Source of the DNA: an uncultured Bacillota bacterium
GTDB lineage: Bacteria; Bacillota_I; Bacilli_A; Erysipelotrichales; Erysipelotrichaceae
DNA: 41,965 bases
Reading direction: 5' to 3'
Assembly (NCBI GenBank): GCA_900319675.1
Contig: ONPK01000002.1
Span: 1 to 41,965 of the forward strand
The notes beneath the pieces were generated by a model. That model had not been told where the DNA came from, did not search any database, and saw nothing but the letters and a program-made list of their open reading frames with translations. Position numbers and translations under genes: made by a program. Shown here piece by piece: positions 1 to 7,995 of the stretch. The number at the start of each line of letters is the position of its first letter. Positions within the stretch are counted from its first letter, which is position 1.

Positions 1-2
1 AA

Positions 3-902
3 GACCTTGCCAGACTGGAAACTGAAAAGAGAAACATGAACACCATTGACATTGATGTCGTTCCTACTGCTGAAGTACTGAAGATGATCAATGACGAGGA
101 TAAGACCGTGGCTTATGCGGTTGAAAAGGAACTGCCCGCCATAACCGAGCTGACTGAAGCCTACATCAGGACATTGCAGAACGGGGGCAGAGTATTCTAC
201 ATCGGTGCCGGAACCTCGGGGAGACTTGCGTTCATTGACGCTGCTGAACTGATGCCTACCTACAGCATGGATGAGGGAATCATTGAAGGCATCATGGCCG
301 GTGGCTTACCGGCAATGAGAAGAGCCAGGGAATTTGAAGAAGACAAGGCAGAAAACGGAACCAGAGATCTCAAGGAAAGGAATTTCTGCAGTAAGGACAT
401 GCTGATTGGGGTGGCTGCCTCAGGCAGAACACCTTATGTCAGGAATGCTCTGGAGTATGCCGGAAGTCTCGGGGCGGTTACCGGATCAATTTCCTGCGTT
501 TCAGATGCTGAGATATCAGCCATCGTTGATTATCCGGTAGAGGTCGTTACCGGTCAGGAAGTCGTACTGGGTTCAACCAGAATGAAGGCTGCGACAGCTC
601 AGAAGCTGGTACTTAACATGGTATCCTCAGCTGCCTGCATCAGGATCGGACGTACATACAAGAATTACACCATCGGCAAGCCGACGACGGAGAAGTCCTA
701 CTACAGAATGGTAAGACTCTTATCCAGGGAAACAGGTCTTGGGGAGGAAGAAGTCATCAGATACATTGAGGAAGCTGAAAATGATACCAAGGTGGCTCTG
801 TGCATGATCAAGGGAAGCCTAACTGCTGAAGAAGCCAGGAAGCTTGTTGACGATCATGGCGGCAGGGTAAGGGAAGCTTTAAGATCAATTGGAAAGGATT
901 AG
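3..902 (+). CDS. murQ: N-acetylmuramic acid 6-phosphate etherase, 5' end cut by window edge
   Basis: Cleaves the D-lactyl ether of MurNAc 6-phosphate to give GlcNAc 6-phosphate during cytoplasmic peptidoglycan recycling. The SIS-type sugar-phosphate site is visible in YIGAGTSGRL, followed by DAAEL, where family members place a catalytic Glu. The frame is open to the window edge: the codons before the first ATG (position 36) read DLARLETEKRN, matching the conserved family N-terminus (LTTEQRN-like). ATG 36 is therefore an internal Met and the true start lies upstream. The 289 or so residues seen are close to the usual 300. An intrinsic terminator follows directly. Identification is firm; only the start is missing. 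Confidence 0.93.
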   Translation, partial: DLARLETEKRNMNTIDIDVVPTAEVLKMINDEDKTVAYAVEKELPAITELTEAYIRTLQNGGRVFYIGAGTSGRLAFIDAAELMPTYSMDEGIIEGIMAGGLPAMRRAREFEEDKAENGTRDLKERNFCSKDMLIGVAASGRTPYVRNALEYAGSLGAVTGSISCVSDAEISAIVDYPVEVVTGQEVVLGSTRMKAATAQKLVLNMVSSAACIRIGRTYKNYTIGKPTTEKSYYRMVRLLSRETGLGEEEVIRYIEEAENDTKVALCMIKGSLTAEEARKLVDDHGGRVREALRSIGKD

Positions 903-930
903 AAGAACAGCTGAGCTGTTCTTTTTCTTT
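903..930 (+). terminator. Intrinsic terminator after murQ
   Basis: A 9-bp stem AAGAACAGC / GCTGTTCTT with a TGA loop is followed by a T-rich run, one base after the murQ stop codon. Confidence 0.85.
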
Positions 931-954
931 GAGTGTATCATTATGAGGCAATTG

Positions 955-963
955 TGCTAAAAT
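955..963 (+). promoter_or_regulatory. Extended -10 promoter of mnmG
   Basis: TGCTAAAAT is an extended -10 element about 17 bases before the mnmG start. No good -35 is seen. The same TGCTAAAAT element occurs before the flavin reductase gene at 6346. Confidence 0.55.
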
Positions 964-979
964 ACAGTCGAGGTTTTTT

Positions 980-2842
980 ATGATCGATGTAATCGTTGTT
1001 GGCGGAGGACACGCCGGATGTGAAGCAGCTTTGGCTACAGCCCGTATGGGACTGCAGACGGTTTTGTGTACCCTCGATAAGAACTGGATTGCTTCAATGC
1101 CGTGCAACCCGTCCGTAGGCGGACCGGCAAAGGGCATTGTCGTCAGAGAAATAGATGCCCTGGGCGGTCAGATGGGCAAGAATGCCGATGCCACGGCCTT
1201 ACAGTTCAAGATGCTGAATACGACCAAGGGACCTGGTGTCAGAAGTCTAAGGGTACAGTCTGACAAGATTGCATATAAGAAGAAGATGCAGGAGACCTTA
1301 GCTAACCAGGAAAACCTGGAAGTAAGGGAATGCATGGCTGAGGAAGTCCTTGTTGAAGATAATAAGGTAAGAGGAATCAGACTTGAAGATGGTTCCGTTC
1401 TGGAGTGCAGGGCACTCATCCTTACTACTGGAACATACATGGCTTCACTGGTCATGGTATCAAGTCATGTCACTGAAGAAGGCCCGGACAAACAGAAGAC
1501 CACGAAGAATCTCAGCGCATCCCTGAGGAACCTGGGAATAAGGACATTCAGACTGAAGACCGGAACCCCGGCAAGAATAAAGACGAACTCAATAGATTTC
1601 TCAAAGGCTCAGTATGAGCCGGGTACAAATGATGACGTTTCCTTCAGCTATGAGACGACTGAGGTATTGCCATTGGATAAGCAGGTTCCGTGCTATCTGA
1701 TCTATACGACACCTGAGACTCATGAGATAATCAGGGCAAATCTGAACAAGTCCAGCATGTACTCCGGGGTGGTAAAGGGCGTCGGGCCAAGATACTGTCC
1801 GAGCATTGAGGACAAACTGGTAAGATTCGCTGATAAAGAGAGGCACCAGCTGTTTTTAGAACCGGAATCATTAAGCATGGATACGACCTATGTTCAGGGT
1901 TTCTCAACCTCCATGCCTTATGATGTTCAGGACAGGATGTTAAGAAGTCTGCCGGGATTTGAAAACTGCGTAATTGACAAGTATGCATATGCAATAGAAT
2001 ATGATGCCATAGATCCGCTGCAGTTAAAGCCATCGCTGGAATTAAAGAGCATTGAAGGACTGTTCTGTGCCGGACAGATCAACGGTACCAGCGGATATGA
2101 AGAAGCTGCTGGTCAGGGCATAATGGCCGGCATTAATGCCGGTGCCAAACTGCTTGGCAAAGAACCTCTGATCCTCAGAAGAGATGAGGCTTACATCGGT
2201 GTCATGATCGATGATCTGGTAACCAAGGGGACCAAGGAACCTTACAGGTTGCTGACATCAAGAGCTGAATACAGGTTACTGATGAGGCATGACAATGCCG
2301 ATCAGAGGATGACGGAATACGGGCATAAGTACGGACTGATATCAGATGAGAGATACCAGAAGTACCTGGACAAGATGACTGAACTGGAAAAAGGTCATCA
2401 GCTGGTAAGGGAAACCAGGGTCACTGTCAGTGATGAACTGACTGAGTATCTCAAGAGTCTGGGCTATGACGATGACGGACACGGTTCAGTAGAGGAACTA
2501 CTGAAGAGACCTGGCGTCAGCATGATCAGACTGGCAGAACTGATGAATCTGGATATCAGTAAGGATATCGCTGCTCAGCTGGACATTGAAGTCAAGTATG
2601 ACGGCTACATTGCCAAGGCCAGAAGAGAAGCCAATAACCTGGTTAAGATGGAGAAGATCCGCATTCCTGAGAGCATTGACTATGCTCAGATGGATCAGCT
2701 TTCCTTAGAGGCCAAGCAGAAGCTTCAGCAGGTCAGACCGCTTACCATCGGACAGGCATCACGCATATCCGGGGTCAATCCGGCTGACATCATGGTACTG
2801 TCAGTGTACCTTAAGCAATATGGTCAAAGTTTACAGGATTAG
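980..2842 (+). CDS. mnmG: tRNA uridine 5-carboxymethylaminomethyl modification enzyme MnmG (GidA)
   Basis: FAD-dependent partner of MnmE that installs the cmnm5 group on wobble U34 of certain tRNAs in the cytoplasm. The N-terminal dinucleotide-binding motif VVGGGHAGCEAA (residues about 6-17), PCNPSVGGPAKG and the C-terminal helical region ending in GQASRISGVNPADI are all typical, and 620 residues is the usual length. A short purine stretch (CGAGG) sits before ATG 980. It has its own extended -10 promoter after the murQ terminator. No mnmE or rsmG neighbour is present in the window. No anomaly was seen. Confidence 0.97.
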   Translation: MIDVIVVGGGHAGCEAALATARMGLQTVLCTLDKNWIASMPCNPSVGGPAKGIVVREIDALGGQMGKNADATALQFKMLNTTKGPGVRSLRVQSDKIAYKKKMQETLANQENLEVRECMAEEVLVEDNKVRGIRLEDGSVLECRALILTTGTYMASLVMVSSHVTEEGPDKQKTTKNLSASLRNLGIRTFRLKTGTPARIKTNSIDFSKAQYEPGTNDDVSFSYETTEVLPLDKQVPCYLIYTTPETHEIIRANLNKSSMYSGVVKGVGPRYCPSIEDKLVRFADKERHQLFLEPESLSMDTTYVQGFSTSMPYDVQDRMLRSLPGFENCVIDKYAYAIEYDAIDPLQLKPSLELKSIEGLFCAGQINGTSGYEEAAGQGIMAGINAGAKLLGKEPLILRRDEAYIGVMIDDLVTKGTKEPYRLLTSRAEYRLLMRHDNADQRMTEYGHKYGLISDERYQKYLDKMTELEKGHQLVRETRVTVSDELTEYLKSLGYDDDGHGSVEELLKRPGVSMIRLAELMNLDISKDIAAQLDIEVKYDGYIAKARREANNLVKMEKIRIPESIDYAQMDQLSLEAKQKLQQVRPLTIGQASRISGVNPADIMVLSVYLKQYGQSLQD

Positions 2843-2844
2843 TG

Positions 2845-2874
2845 TTTAAAACAAACCTGTAAAAGTGATATAAT
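2845..2874 (+). promoter_or_regulatory. Promoter of the PGK-TIM gene
   Basis: TTTAAA (2845-2850), an 18-base spacer and a perfect TATAAT (2869-2874) preceded by TGA, giving an extended -10. It starts just after the mnmG stop. A strong AGGAGG ribosome site follows at 2887-2892. Confidence 0.75.
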
Positions 2875-2898
2875 TTAAGCGCATATAGGAGGAAATTT

Positions 2899-4857
2899 AT
2901 GGCAAAGAAAACGGTAAGAGATTTAGATGTAAAAGGCAAGAAAGTCTTAGTTAGAGTAGACTTCAACGTTCCTCATAAGGGAGATGTCATCACAGATGAC
3001 AACAGAATCGTTGCTGCTTTACCGACAATTAAGTATCTGCTTGAAAACGGAGCAAAGGTCATTCTCTTCTCACATCTGGGAAAGGTAGACCACAAGGATC
3101 CTGAAAAGAAGGCTTCAGACATGGCCAAGAACAACATGGCACCAGTCGCAGCCAAGCTACAGGAATATTTACCAAATGCTAAGGTTACTTTCGTCAACGC
3201 AACAAGAGGCGCTGAACTGGAAGAAGCCGTTAACAATCTTGAAGAGGGCAACGTTGTATTAATGCAGAATACACGTTATGAAAAGGGCGAGAGCAAGAAT
3301 GATCCGGAACTGGCAGCTTACTGGGCTTCATTGGCTGACCTGTACGTATCAGATGCATTCGGCTCAGTTCACAGAGCACATGCTTCAACAGTTGGTGTTA
3401 CAGAACACTTACCAAGTGCTGTAGGTTTCTTAATTGAAAAGGAACTGAAGTTCTTAGGCGATGCTGTTGAAAAGCCAGTAAGACCATTCGTAGGCATCTT
3501 AGGCGGCGCCAAGGTTGCTGACAAGTTAAAGGTCATCAACAACCTGCTTGAAAAGTGTGATACACTGATCATCGGCGGCGGCATGGCTTATACATTCTTA
3601 AAGGCCAAGGGACTGGAAGTTGGACAGTCATTAGTTGACCTGGAAAAGGTAGACTACTGCAAGGAAATGATGGAAAAGGCTGAAAAGCTCGGCAAGAAGT
3701 TATTACTGCCTATCGACACAGTAGTAGCTGATCACTTCCCGGATCCAATCGATGGACCTATCGAAACTGAAGTTGTTCCAGCAGATGCAATCCCAGCTGA
3801 CAAGCAGGGCTTAGACATCGGACCGGCTACAGCCAAGTTATTCGCTGACGAAGTCAAGGCAGCCAAGACAGTTGTCTGGAATGGACCAATGGGCGTATTC
3901 GAGAACCCGACATTAGCTGCAGGTACAAACGCTGTAGCAGCAGCTTTAGCAGAAGCTGAAGGCACAACAATCATCGGCGGCGGCGACAGTGCAGCAGCCA
4001 TCAAGCAGTTAGGTTACGCTGACAAGGTCAGCCACGTATCAACAGGCGGCGGTGCTTCTCTGGAATTCTTAGAGGGCAACGGCTTACCAGGCGTTGACGC
4101 AATTGATGAAGCTGGCAGAAAGCCAATCATCGTTGGTAACTGGAAGATGAACAAGACAATTGCTGAAGCTGAGGAATTCATCGCAGCAATCGATCCTGTA
4201 GTTCATGATCATGCAACATTCGGTGTAGCAACAAGCTTCATCGCATTACAGTCAAGCATCAAGAATGCAAAGAACCTGATCGTAGCTGCTGAAAACTGCC
4301 ACTTCGCAGAAAGCGGTGCATTCACAGGTGAAGTCAGCATTCCAATGTTAAAGGAAATCGGCCTGAAGTGGTGTATCGTAGGACATTCTGAGAGACGTCA
4401 GATGTTCGGTGATACTGACGAAACAGTCAATAAGAAGGTTAAGGCTCTGATCGCCAACGGCATCACACCAATCATGTGCTGCGGTGAAAGCCTTGAAACA
4501 TTCGAAGAAGGCAAGACTGAGGAATGGGTAAGAGGCCAGATCAAGGCTGGTTTGGACGGCTTAACAGCTGAACAGGTAGCTGACATGGTCATCGCCTATG
4601 AGCCAATCTGGGCTATCGGCACAGGCAAGAGCGCAACGAAGGAAATCGCTGAAGCTACATGCGCAATCGTCAGAGACGAAGTCAGAAAGAACTTTGGTGA
4701 CGAAGCTGCTGACAAGGTCAGAATTCAGTATGGCGGAAGCGTAAAGCCAAACAACATTGCTGAATACATGGCTGAACCTGATATCGACGGTGCACTCATC
4801 GGCGGCGCAAGCCTGAAGGTTGATTCATTCACCGAAATCATCGAAGCAGTTAAATAA
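2899..4857 (+). CDS. Bifunctional phosphoglycerate kinase-triosephosphate isomerase fusion
   Basis: One open frame of 652 residues carries two glycolytic enzymes. Residues 1 to about 403 are PGK ([10 protein letters not shown] near the start, [17 protein letters not shown], ending [10 protein letters not shown]). Residues 407-652 are TIM, with catalytic Lys416 in GNWKMNK, His496 in VGHSERR, Glu568 in [10 protein letters not shown] and the phosphate loop YGGSVKP. The joint is only a few residues (about 403-406). No stop, frameshift or internal ribosome site was seen, so a single polypeptide is expected. Fused PGK-TIM is known from Thermotoga. Codon use is strongly biased (ACA, GCA, TTA), as for an abundant protein. 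The last 43 bases are repeated 1.4 kb downstream. Confidence 0.96.
   Translation: MAKKTVRDLDVKGKKVLVRVDFNVPHKGDVITDDNRIVAALPTIKYLLENGAKVILFSHLGKVDHKDPEKKASDMAKNNMAPVAAKLQEYLPNAKVTFVNATRGAELEEAVNNLEEGNVVLMQNTRYEKGESKNDPELAAYWASLADLYVSDAFGSVHRAHASTVGVTEHLPSAVGFLIEKELKFLGDAVEKPVRPFVGILGGAKVADKLKVINNLLEKCDTLIIGGGMAYTFLKAKGLEVGQSLVDLEKVDYCKEMMEKAEKLGKKLLLPIDTVVADHFPDPIDGPIETEVVPADAIPADKQGLDIGPATAKLFADEVKAAKTVVWNGPMGVFENPTLAAGTNAVAAALAEAEGTTIIGGGDSAAAIKQLGYADKVSHVSTGGGASLEFLEGNGLPGVDAIDEAGRKPIIVGNWKMNKTIAEAEEFIAAIDPVVHDHATFGVATSFIALQSSIKNAKNLIVAAENCHFAESGAFTGEVSIPMLKEIGLKWCIVGHSERRQMFGDTDETVNKKVKALIANGITPIMCCGESLETFEEGKTEEWVRGQIKAGLDGLTAEQVADMVIAYEPIWAIGTGKSATKEIAEATCAIVRDEVRKNFGDEAADKVRIQYGGSVKPNNIAEYMAEPDIDGALIGGASLKVDSFTEIIEAVK
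4815..4857 (+). repeat. Left copy of 43-bp direct repeat (3' end of PGK-TIM gene, att-like)
   Basis: This copy encodes the last 13 residues and stop of the fusion ([13 protein letters not shown]). It matches 6244-6286 at 41 of 43 positions. The differences are G4819/A6248 (Val to Ile) and C4832/A6261 (ACC to ACA, silent). ACC is unusual in a gene that writes threonine almost always as ACA, so this may be the incoming copy. Confidence 0.9.
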
Positions 4858-4870
4858 GAGTTTTATTGTT

Positions 4871-4910
4871 AATATGGGTCTGATTAAATACTGGCCCATA
4901 TTTATTTGTT
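4871..4910 (+). terminator. Probable terminator after the PGK-TIM gene (insert-derived)
   Basis: AATATGGG (4871-4878) pairs with CCCATATT (4895-4902) across a long loop, followed by TATTTGTTTT. It lies inside the insert and may now end the PGK-TIM message. The T-run is imperfect. The remaining bases to 5024 hold only AT-rich leader and a small GTTTC/GAAAC hairpin near 4914. Confidence 0.5.
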
Positions 4911-5024
4911 TTCGTTTCATAGAAACATGCACTTAAAAGCGGTAGTTAAACTCTCAATTATTTAATTAGTGCGGGATTAAACATATTATGACATTGTAAA
5001 ATATTTGATAATAGAAAGGACTTT

Positions 5025-5504
5025 ATGCTTTTAAAAAAACGAATTCTTAAGTGGATTAATCTGATAATAGTTGTTTCAATAGTGACCTTACACGTATTTA
5101 CAATAAACGCTAAAGAAATAGAAAACAACAATATCATTAAGAGTCCTGAAACACCTATAACAATTGTTGGATACGTAAATTATAAAGGAACTAACTCTAG
5201 TGGAGAATACTTATATGAAGTTCATGTTGAAGCTAGTAACGCATCTGATTATGTTAAAGGAATTAGATCTTGGGATGTAAGTGTTTACTCTAACTCAAAT
5301 CAAACAGATCAGTTATTTAGTGGTTATGTTAATTCATTTAGTAATTATGCAAATCATGTATTAAATGTTTATGTAGGTCAGTTTACATCTTCATCACCAT
5401 TATACTCATGTTACATTTATGTAGGTGATAATTATGTCTATTTACTAAATGATGGAGCTTGGAATTCTGTCAGCAATTATTATGGAACAATTTACACCAA
5501 TTAA
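5025..5504 (+). CDS. Predicted secreted protein of unknown function (insert gene 1)
   Basis: I do not recognise this 159-residue protein. The start has a basic stretch (LLKKRILKW), a hydrophobic core and a likely signal-peptidase site after TINA (residue about 29). The mature part of about 130 residues is rich in Ser, Asn, Tyr and Val in alternating patterns, which suggests beta structure. It has a single Cys and no cell-wall anchor or lipobox. An AAAGGA ribosome site precedes ATG 5025 at good spacing. The gene is AT-rich and uses codons (AAT, TTA, AGA) unlike its neighbours. It overlaps the next gene, so the two are probably coupled. A secreted effector or peptide-like factor with a partner is possible but unproven. 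Confidence 0.7.
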   Translation: MLLKKRILKWINLIIVVSIVTLHVFTINAKEIENNNIIKSPETPITIVGYVNYKGTNSSGEYLYEVHVEASNASDYVKGIRSWDVSVYSNSNQTDQLFSGYVNSFSNYANHVLNVYVGQFTSSSPLYSCYIYVGDNYVYLLNDGAWNSVSNYYGTIYTN

Positions 5505-6225
5505 GTTTCCGCTTGAATATATTAAGCTTCCTGAGATACCATTAACTTCTAAGAATTTCAGAAAAGAAAATAGATTATTTTACTATAATATTTTTATTAA
5601 GACAAAAAGAAAATATGATGACGTTTTAAGTCAGCTAAAGATGTTTTATGATATTGTAGAAGAAAAAAGCGATACAAAAGAATTAAGGCAGTTCAAAGTT
5701 GTAAATAATCCAAAATCTACAGATATTTACCATATATCTTCTTTGAAAAATGGACAAATCGAGTCTTTTCATTATGATTATATTTCTGATCTCTTCTATT
5801 CATCAAATCCACTTCTTCAGTCAATTTTAAGTTATTTACAAGGAGTTGATATTGGGGATAAAGAAAAAGAGGAGTTATATGCTGAAAACATATACTCTAT
5901 TAATATTTTCTATACAATTTTGAAGGCGAAAGAAATGTTTAAAAAGCTTAGTGTTAGTAGGGATTGTCTGGTAATTTCTTATAAACATAAGGCAATACGG
6001 TTACCAAATACTGTTTTCAATAATTATATTAACCAGCACCTTAGTTATGTTAATCATCATAATGAAAACAAAAGTAGATGGAACTATAAAATAGTATTAA
6101 GAGGACACCACAATAACTATATAACTATATATGATAGATTAATCGTCTATGATGATACCGCCATCTTTGATGACAACAGATTAACTGCACTTAATGAATA
6201 CTTAGATATTATTTTTAAAATCTAA
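5482..6225 (+). CDS. Unknown AT-rich cytoplasmic protein (insert gene 2)
   Basis: Not recognised. From ATG 5482 (MEQFTPIKFPLEY) it has 247 residues; an earlier in-frame ATG at 5449 would give 258 but would overlap gene 1 by 56 instead of 23 bases, and neither start has a clear ribosome site, so translational coupling is likely. The protein is rich in Tyr, Ile, Asn and Lys and shows no signal peptide or membrane segment. No catalytic motif is evident. Its placement behind a secreted protein would fit an immunity or accessory protein, which is speculation. Base composition matches gene 1 and differs from all genes outside the insert. Confidence 0.65.
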   Translation: MEQFTPIKFPLEYIKLPEIPLTSKNFRKENRLFYYNIFIKTKRKYDDVLSQLKMFYDIVEEKSDTKELRQFKVVNNPKSTDIYHISSLKNGQIESFHYDYISDLFYSSNPLLQSILSYLQGVDIGDKEKEELYAENIYSINIFYTILKAKEMFKKLSVSRDCLVISYKHKAIRLPNTVFNNYINQHLSYVNHHNENKSRWNYKIVLRGHHNNYITIYDRLIVYDDTAIFDDNRLTALNEYLDIIFKI

Positions 6226-6243
6226 CGATTAGTGTCGTAAATA

Positions 6244-6286
6244 GAAGATTGATTCATTCACAGAAATCATCGAAGCAGTTAAATAA
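6244..6286 (+). repeat. Right copy of 43-bp direct repeat (displaced TIM 3' end)
   Basis: An untranslated copy of the TIM C-terminal coding sequence ending in TAA, encoding [17 protein letters not shown] stop lies immediately upstream in the same frame and there is no start codon. It is followed by TTAAATAAG and then the strong terminator at 6301, so it is the likely original end of the gene. Confidence 0.9.
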
Positions 6287-6300
6287 TTAAATAAGCTGAC

Positions 6301-6337
6301 ATACAGGACTGGCATTTGCCGGTCCTGTATTTTTTTG
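6301..6337 (+). terminator. Strong intrinsic terminator, probably the original one of the PGK-TIM gene
   Basis: ATACAGGACTGGC / GCCGGTCCTGTAT (one U-G pair) with an ATTT loop, followed by seven T. It is the strongest terminator in this region and lies just after the displaced copy of the TIM gene end. Confidence 0.9.
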
Positions 6338-6345
6338 TGAAGAGA

Positions 6346-6354
6346 TGCTAAAAT
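6346..6354 (+). promoter_or_regulatory. Extended -10 promoter of flavin reductase gene
   Basis: TGCTAAAAT lies about 30 bases before the ATG at 6384. An earlier in-frame ATG at 6345 overlaps this element and so is unlikely to be the start. Confidence 0.55.
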
Positions 6355-6383
6355 TGAATAATAGAATAATGGAGACATATCAT

Positions 6384-7025
6384 ATGGCGAGACAGTATTG
6401 GAAACCATCTAATCTTTTGAATCCCGTTCCCTGCGTAATGATCAGCTGCAGAGATGAGGACGGTAAGGAAAATGTCATGACGGCTGCCTGGGCAGGAACG
6501 ATCTGTTCAGATCCGGTTATGGTATCTGTTTCCATTCGCAAAAGCAGGTATTCTCACGACATTATCGTACGTACCGGTGAATTTGTGATGAACCTTACCA
6601 ATAAGAAACTTGTTAAGGCTGCTGATTATGTCGGCATCAAATCCGGTAGGAACATTGATAAGTTTAATCTGTTTGGCGACCTACATCTTACCAGAATGGA
6701 TTCACATGTTGTAAGTGCACCAAGCATTGCCGAAAGTCCGGTATGTCTGGAGTGCAAGGTAAGAGATGTCATAGAGCTGGGGTCTCATGACATGTTCATT
6801 GCTGAAGTAGTGTGTACTTCTATCGATGATGAAATACTTGATGAAAACGGCAGATTGGATTTAGATAAGGCCGAGCTTGTTGCCTATAGCCATGGTGAAT
6901 ATTTTGCCTTAGGTGAAAAGCTGGGAAAGTTTTCCTATTCGACTCATAAGAGTGAAAGGCTTAAGACAAGACAGATAAATAATCAAAATAAAAAAGGGAA
7001 TACAACAAAGGGCAGGAAAAAATAA
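6384..7025 (+). CDS. Flavin reductase family protein (FMN-binding split barrel)
   Basis: A 213-residue cytoplasmic protein of the flavin-reductase-like FMN-binding split-barrel family. Visible features are NPVPCVMISC, VMTAAWAGTICSDPVMVSVSI and the FVMNLT stretch; members bind FMN and many reduce flavins or act as small oxidoreductases, so the substrate is open. ATG 6384 is chosen because GGAGA lies about nine bases before it and the extended -10 promoter covers the earlier ATG at 6345. The C-terminal 25 residues are a Lys/Arg/Asn-rich tail (SERLKTRQINNQNKKGN...) beyond the usual domain. A broken zinc-ribbon gene begins two bases after the stop. Confidence 0.85.
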   Translation: MARQYWKPSNLLNPVPCVMISCRDEDGKENVMTAAWAGTICSDPVMVSVSIRKSRYSHDIIVRTGEFVMNLTNKKLVKAADYVGIKSGRNIDKFNLFGDLHLTRMDSHVVSAPSIAESPVCLECKVRDVIELGSHDMFIAEVVCTSIDDEILDENGRLDLDKAELVAYSHGEYFALGEKLGKFSYSTHKSERLKTRQINNQNKKGNTTKGRKK

Positions 7026-7026
7026 T

Positions 7027-7234
7027 ATGAATGCTTCAGAACAGATCTTACAGTATGTTGAACACGCTTGGGCCGAAGCCAAAAAGTCAGAAAAAAAGGT
7101 TAATAAGAATGCGGCTGAAATGATTGAGTTTAAAGCAGTTCAACCAGTAACTTTGTCAGTATTGCAGCGGACAGTTTAAGAAAGTATTCTTAGGTTATAA
7201 GTGTAAAAACTGCGGCAGAAGAAAGGATTACTAA
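7027..7234 (+). pseudogene. Small zinc-ribbon gene broken by a frameshift
   Basis: From ATG 7027 a frame of 50 codons (MNASEQILQYVEHAW..., helical and charged) ends at TAA 7177-7179. In the +1 frame from 7151 the sequence reads LCQYCSGQFKKVFLGY then KCKNCGRRKDY and stops at 7232-7234: two CxxC pairs that form a plausible zinc ribbon, with no start of its own and a stop at 7148 in that frame. Joining the frames near 7150 gives one protein of about 69 residues. Loss of two bases (for example CT in a CTCTTT context) or a sequencing error would explain it; a programmed shift is less likely because no slippery heptamer is seen. Confidence 0.55.
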
Positions 7235-7270
7235 AAATATATATTATTTAGAAATAGAGGGTAGCTGTAA

Positions 7271-7957
7271 ATGAAGGAGTTTATTTCAAAAGTTAAAAGA
7301 ATTCCCTGGTGGGGCATATTGGCAGGCTTCGGTTTCTTTGCCTTGCAAAGAGGAATGTACAGACTTGGAGATTTTGTAAGCAGGGTAACCGGGACAATTG
7401 ATCATGCCTTTGCCTGTAAGATTGCAGCAATAGATGATCTGATTCCTGTTGTACCGGTTTTCATCGTCATTTATGTTTACTCTTTCATATTCTGGATCTG
7501 TGGACCAATGGCAGTTTCACTTACCAAGAAGAGAAACTTCATAAATTTCTGTATTTACATGTTACTGGCATATTTTATTGGCTTCCTGTTTTTTGCCTTT
7601 GTCCCAACATATATGGACAGGGTGGCGGAAGGCTTAATGAAGGTTGGCGAGAACAAGGATATTTTCAGCAAGCTGCTGTTTATGATCTATCAGGCTGACG
7701 GCAGTGAGATGGCCTTTAACCTGATGCCTTCATATCACTGTCTGATCAGTGCCTGCTGTTACTTTGGCGTAAAAGATCAGGAAGAAATATCCAAGGGGTT
7801 CCAGAAATATTCACTGATGATGACAATTCTCATTTGTATTTCCACATTATTTACCAAGCAGCATTACATCATTGATGTTGTCTTGGGCCTGTTCGTTGCC
7901 TGGTTAAGTTACTTCATAGTCAGTAAACTTGATCCGGGAAAGAAATTCGATAAATAA
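7271..7957 (+). CDS. PAP2 superfamily membrane phosphatase/phosphotransferase
   Basis: A 228-residue integral membrane protein with about five or six hydrophobic segments. The PAP2 catalytic motifs are present: PSYH with His156 (NLMPSYHCL) and HxxxD with His198 and Asp202 (KQHYIIDVV). The upstream Lys/Arg motif common in bacterial PAP2 enzymes is not obvious, and the overall form resembles the inositol-phosphorylceramide-synthase-like branch. It probably acts on a lipid phosphate such as undecaprenyl or phosphatidyl species at the outer membrane face; the substrate is not visible. An AGAGGG site precedes ATG 7271. It converges on the next gene and shares its terminator. Confidence 0.85.
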   Translation: MKEFISKVKRIPWWGILAGFGFFALQRGMYRLGDFVSRVTGTIDHAFACKIAAIDDLIPVVPVFIVIYVYSFIFWICGPMAVSLTKKRNFINFCIYMLLAYFIGFLFFAFVPTYMDRVAEGLMKVGENKDIFSKLLFMIYQADGSEMAFNLMPSYHCLISACCYFGVKDQEEISKGFQKYSLMMTILICISTLFTKQHYIIDVVLGLFVAWLSYFIVSKLDPGKKFDK

Positions 7958-7966
7958 GCATAAGAA

Positions 7967-7995
7967 AACCAGGAGTGATCCTGGTTATTTTTTAG
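7967..7995. terminator. Bidirectional terminator between convergent genes
   Basis: AACCAGGA / TCCTGGTT with a GTGA loop, T-run on the plus strand and an A-rich 5' flank giving a T-rich exit on the minus strand. Confidence 0.85.

Larger units (their letters stand above)
4858..6286 (+). mobile_element. AT-rich insert at the 3' end of the PGK-TIM gene, flanked by a 43-bp duplication
   Basis: About 1.43 kb of clearly AT-richer DNA (roughly 30% GC by eye) lies between two copies of the host gene's 3' end. The right copy, not the left, is followed by a strong terminator typical of this genome, suggesting that the original gene end and terminator were displaced downstream. That is the pattern left by site-specific integration into a gene 3' end. 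No integrase, transposase or terminal inverted repeat is present, so it would be a remnant, a trans-mobilised cassette or a recombination product. It carries two genes of unknown function. The mobile nature is inferred; the duplication is seen. Confidence 0.6.

Noticed and set aside
4090-4130. Programmed frameshift or internal start separating PGK and TIM
   Set aside because: The frame is continuous through the joint, with no slippery site and no in-frame ATG, GTG or TTG with a ribosome site near the TIM start.
4936-6245. ATTAGTG-CG motifs near both ends of the AT-rich insert as further att core sites
   Set aside because: The similarity (near 4966 and 6230) is about ten bases in AT-rich DNA and can be chance.
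4815-6286. Insertion sequence with target-site duplication
   Set aside because: The repeat is 43 bp and ends exactly at a stop codon, far longer than IS duplications; there is no transposase and no terminal inverted repeat.
6345-6383. N-terminal extension of the flavin reductase from ATG 6345
   Set aside because: That ATG lies in an extended -10 element and has no ribosome site, while ATG 6384 follows GGAGA.
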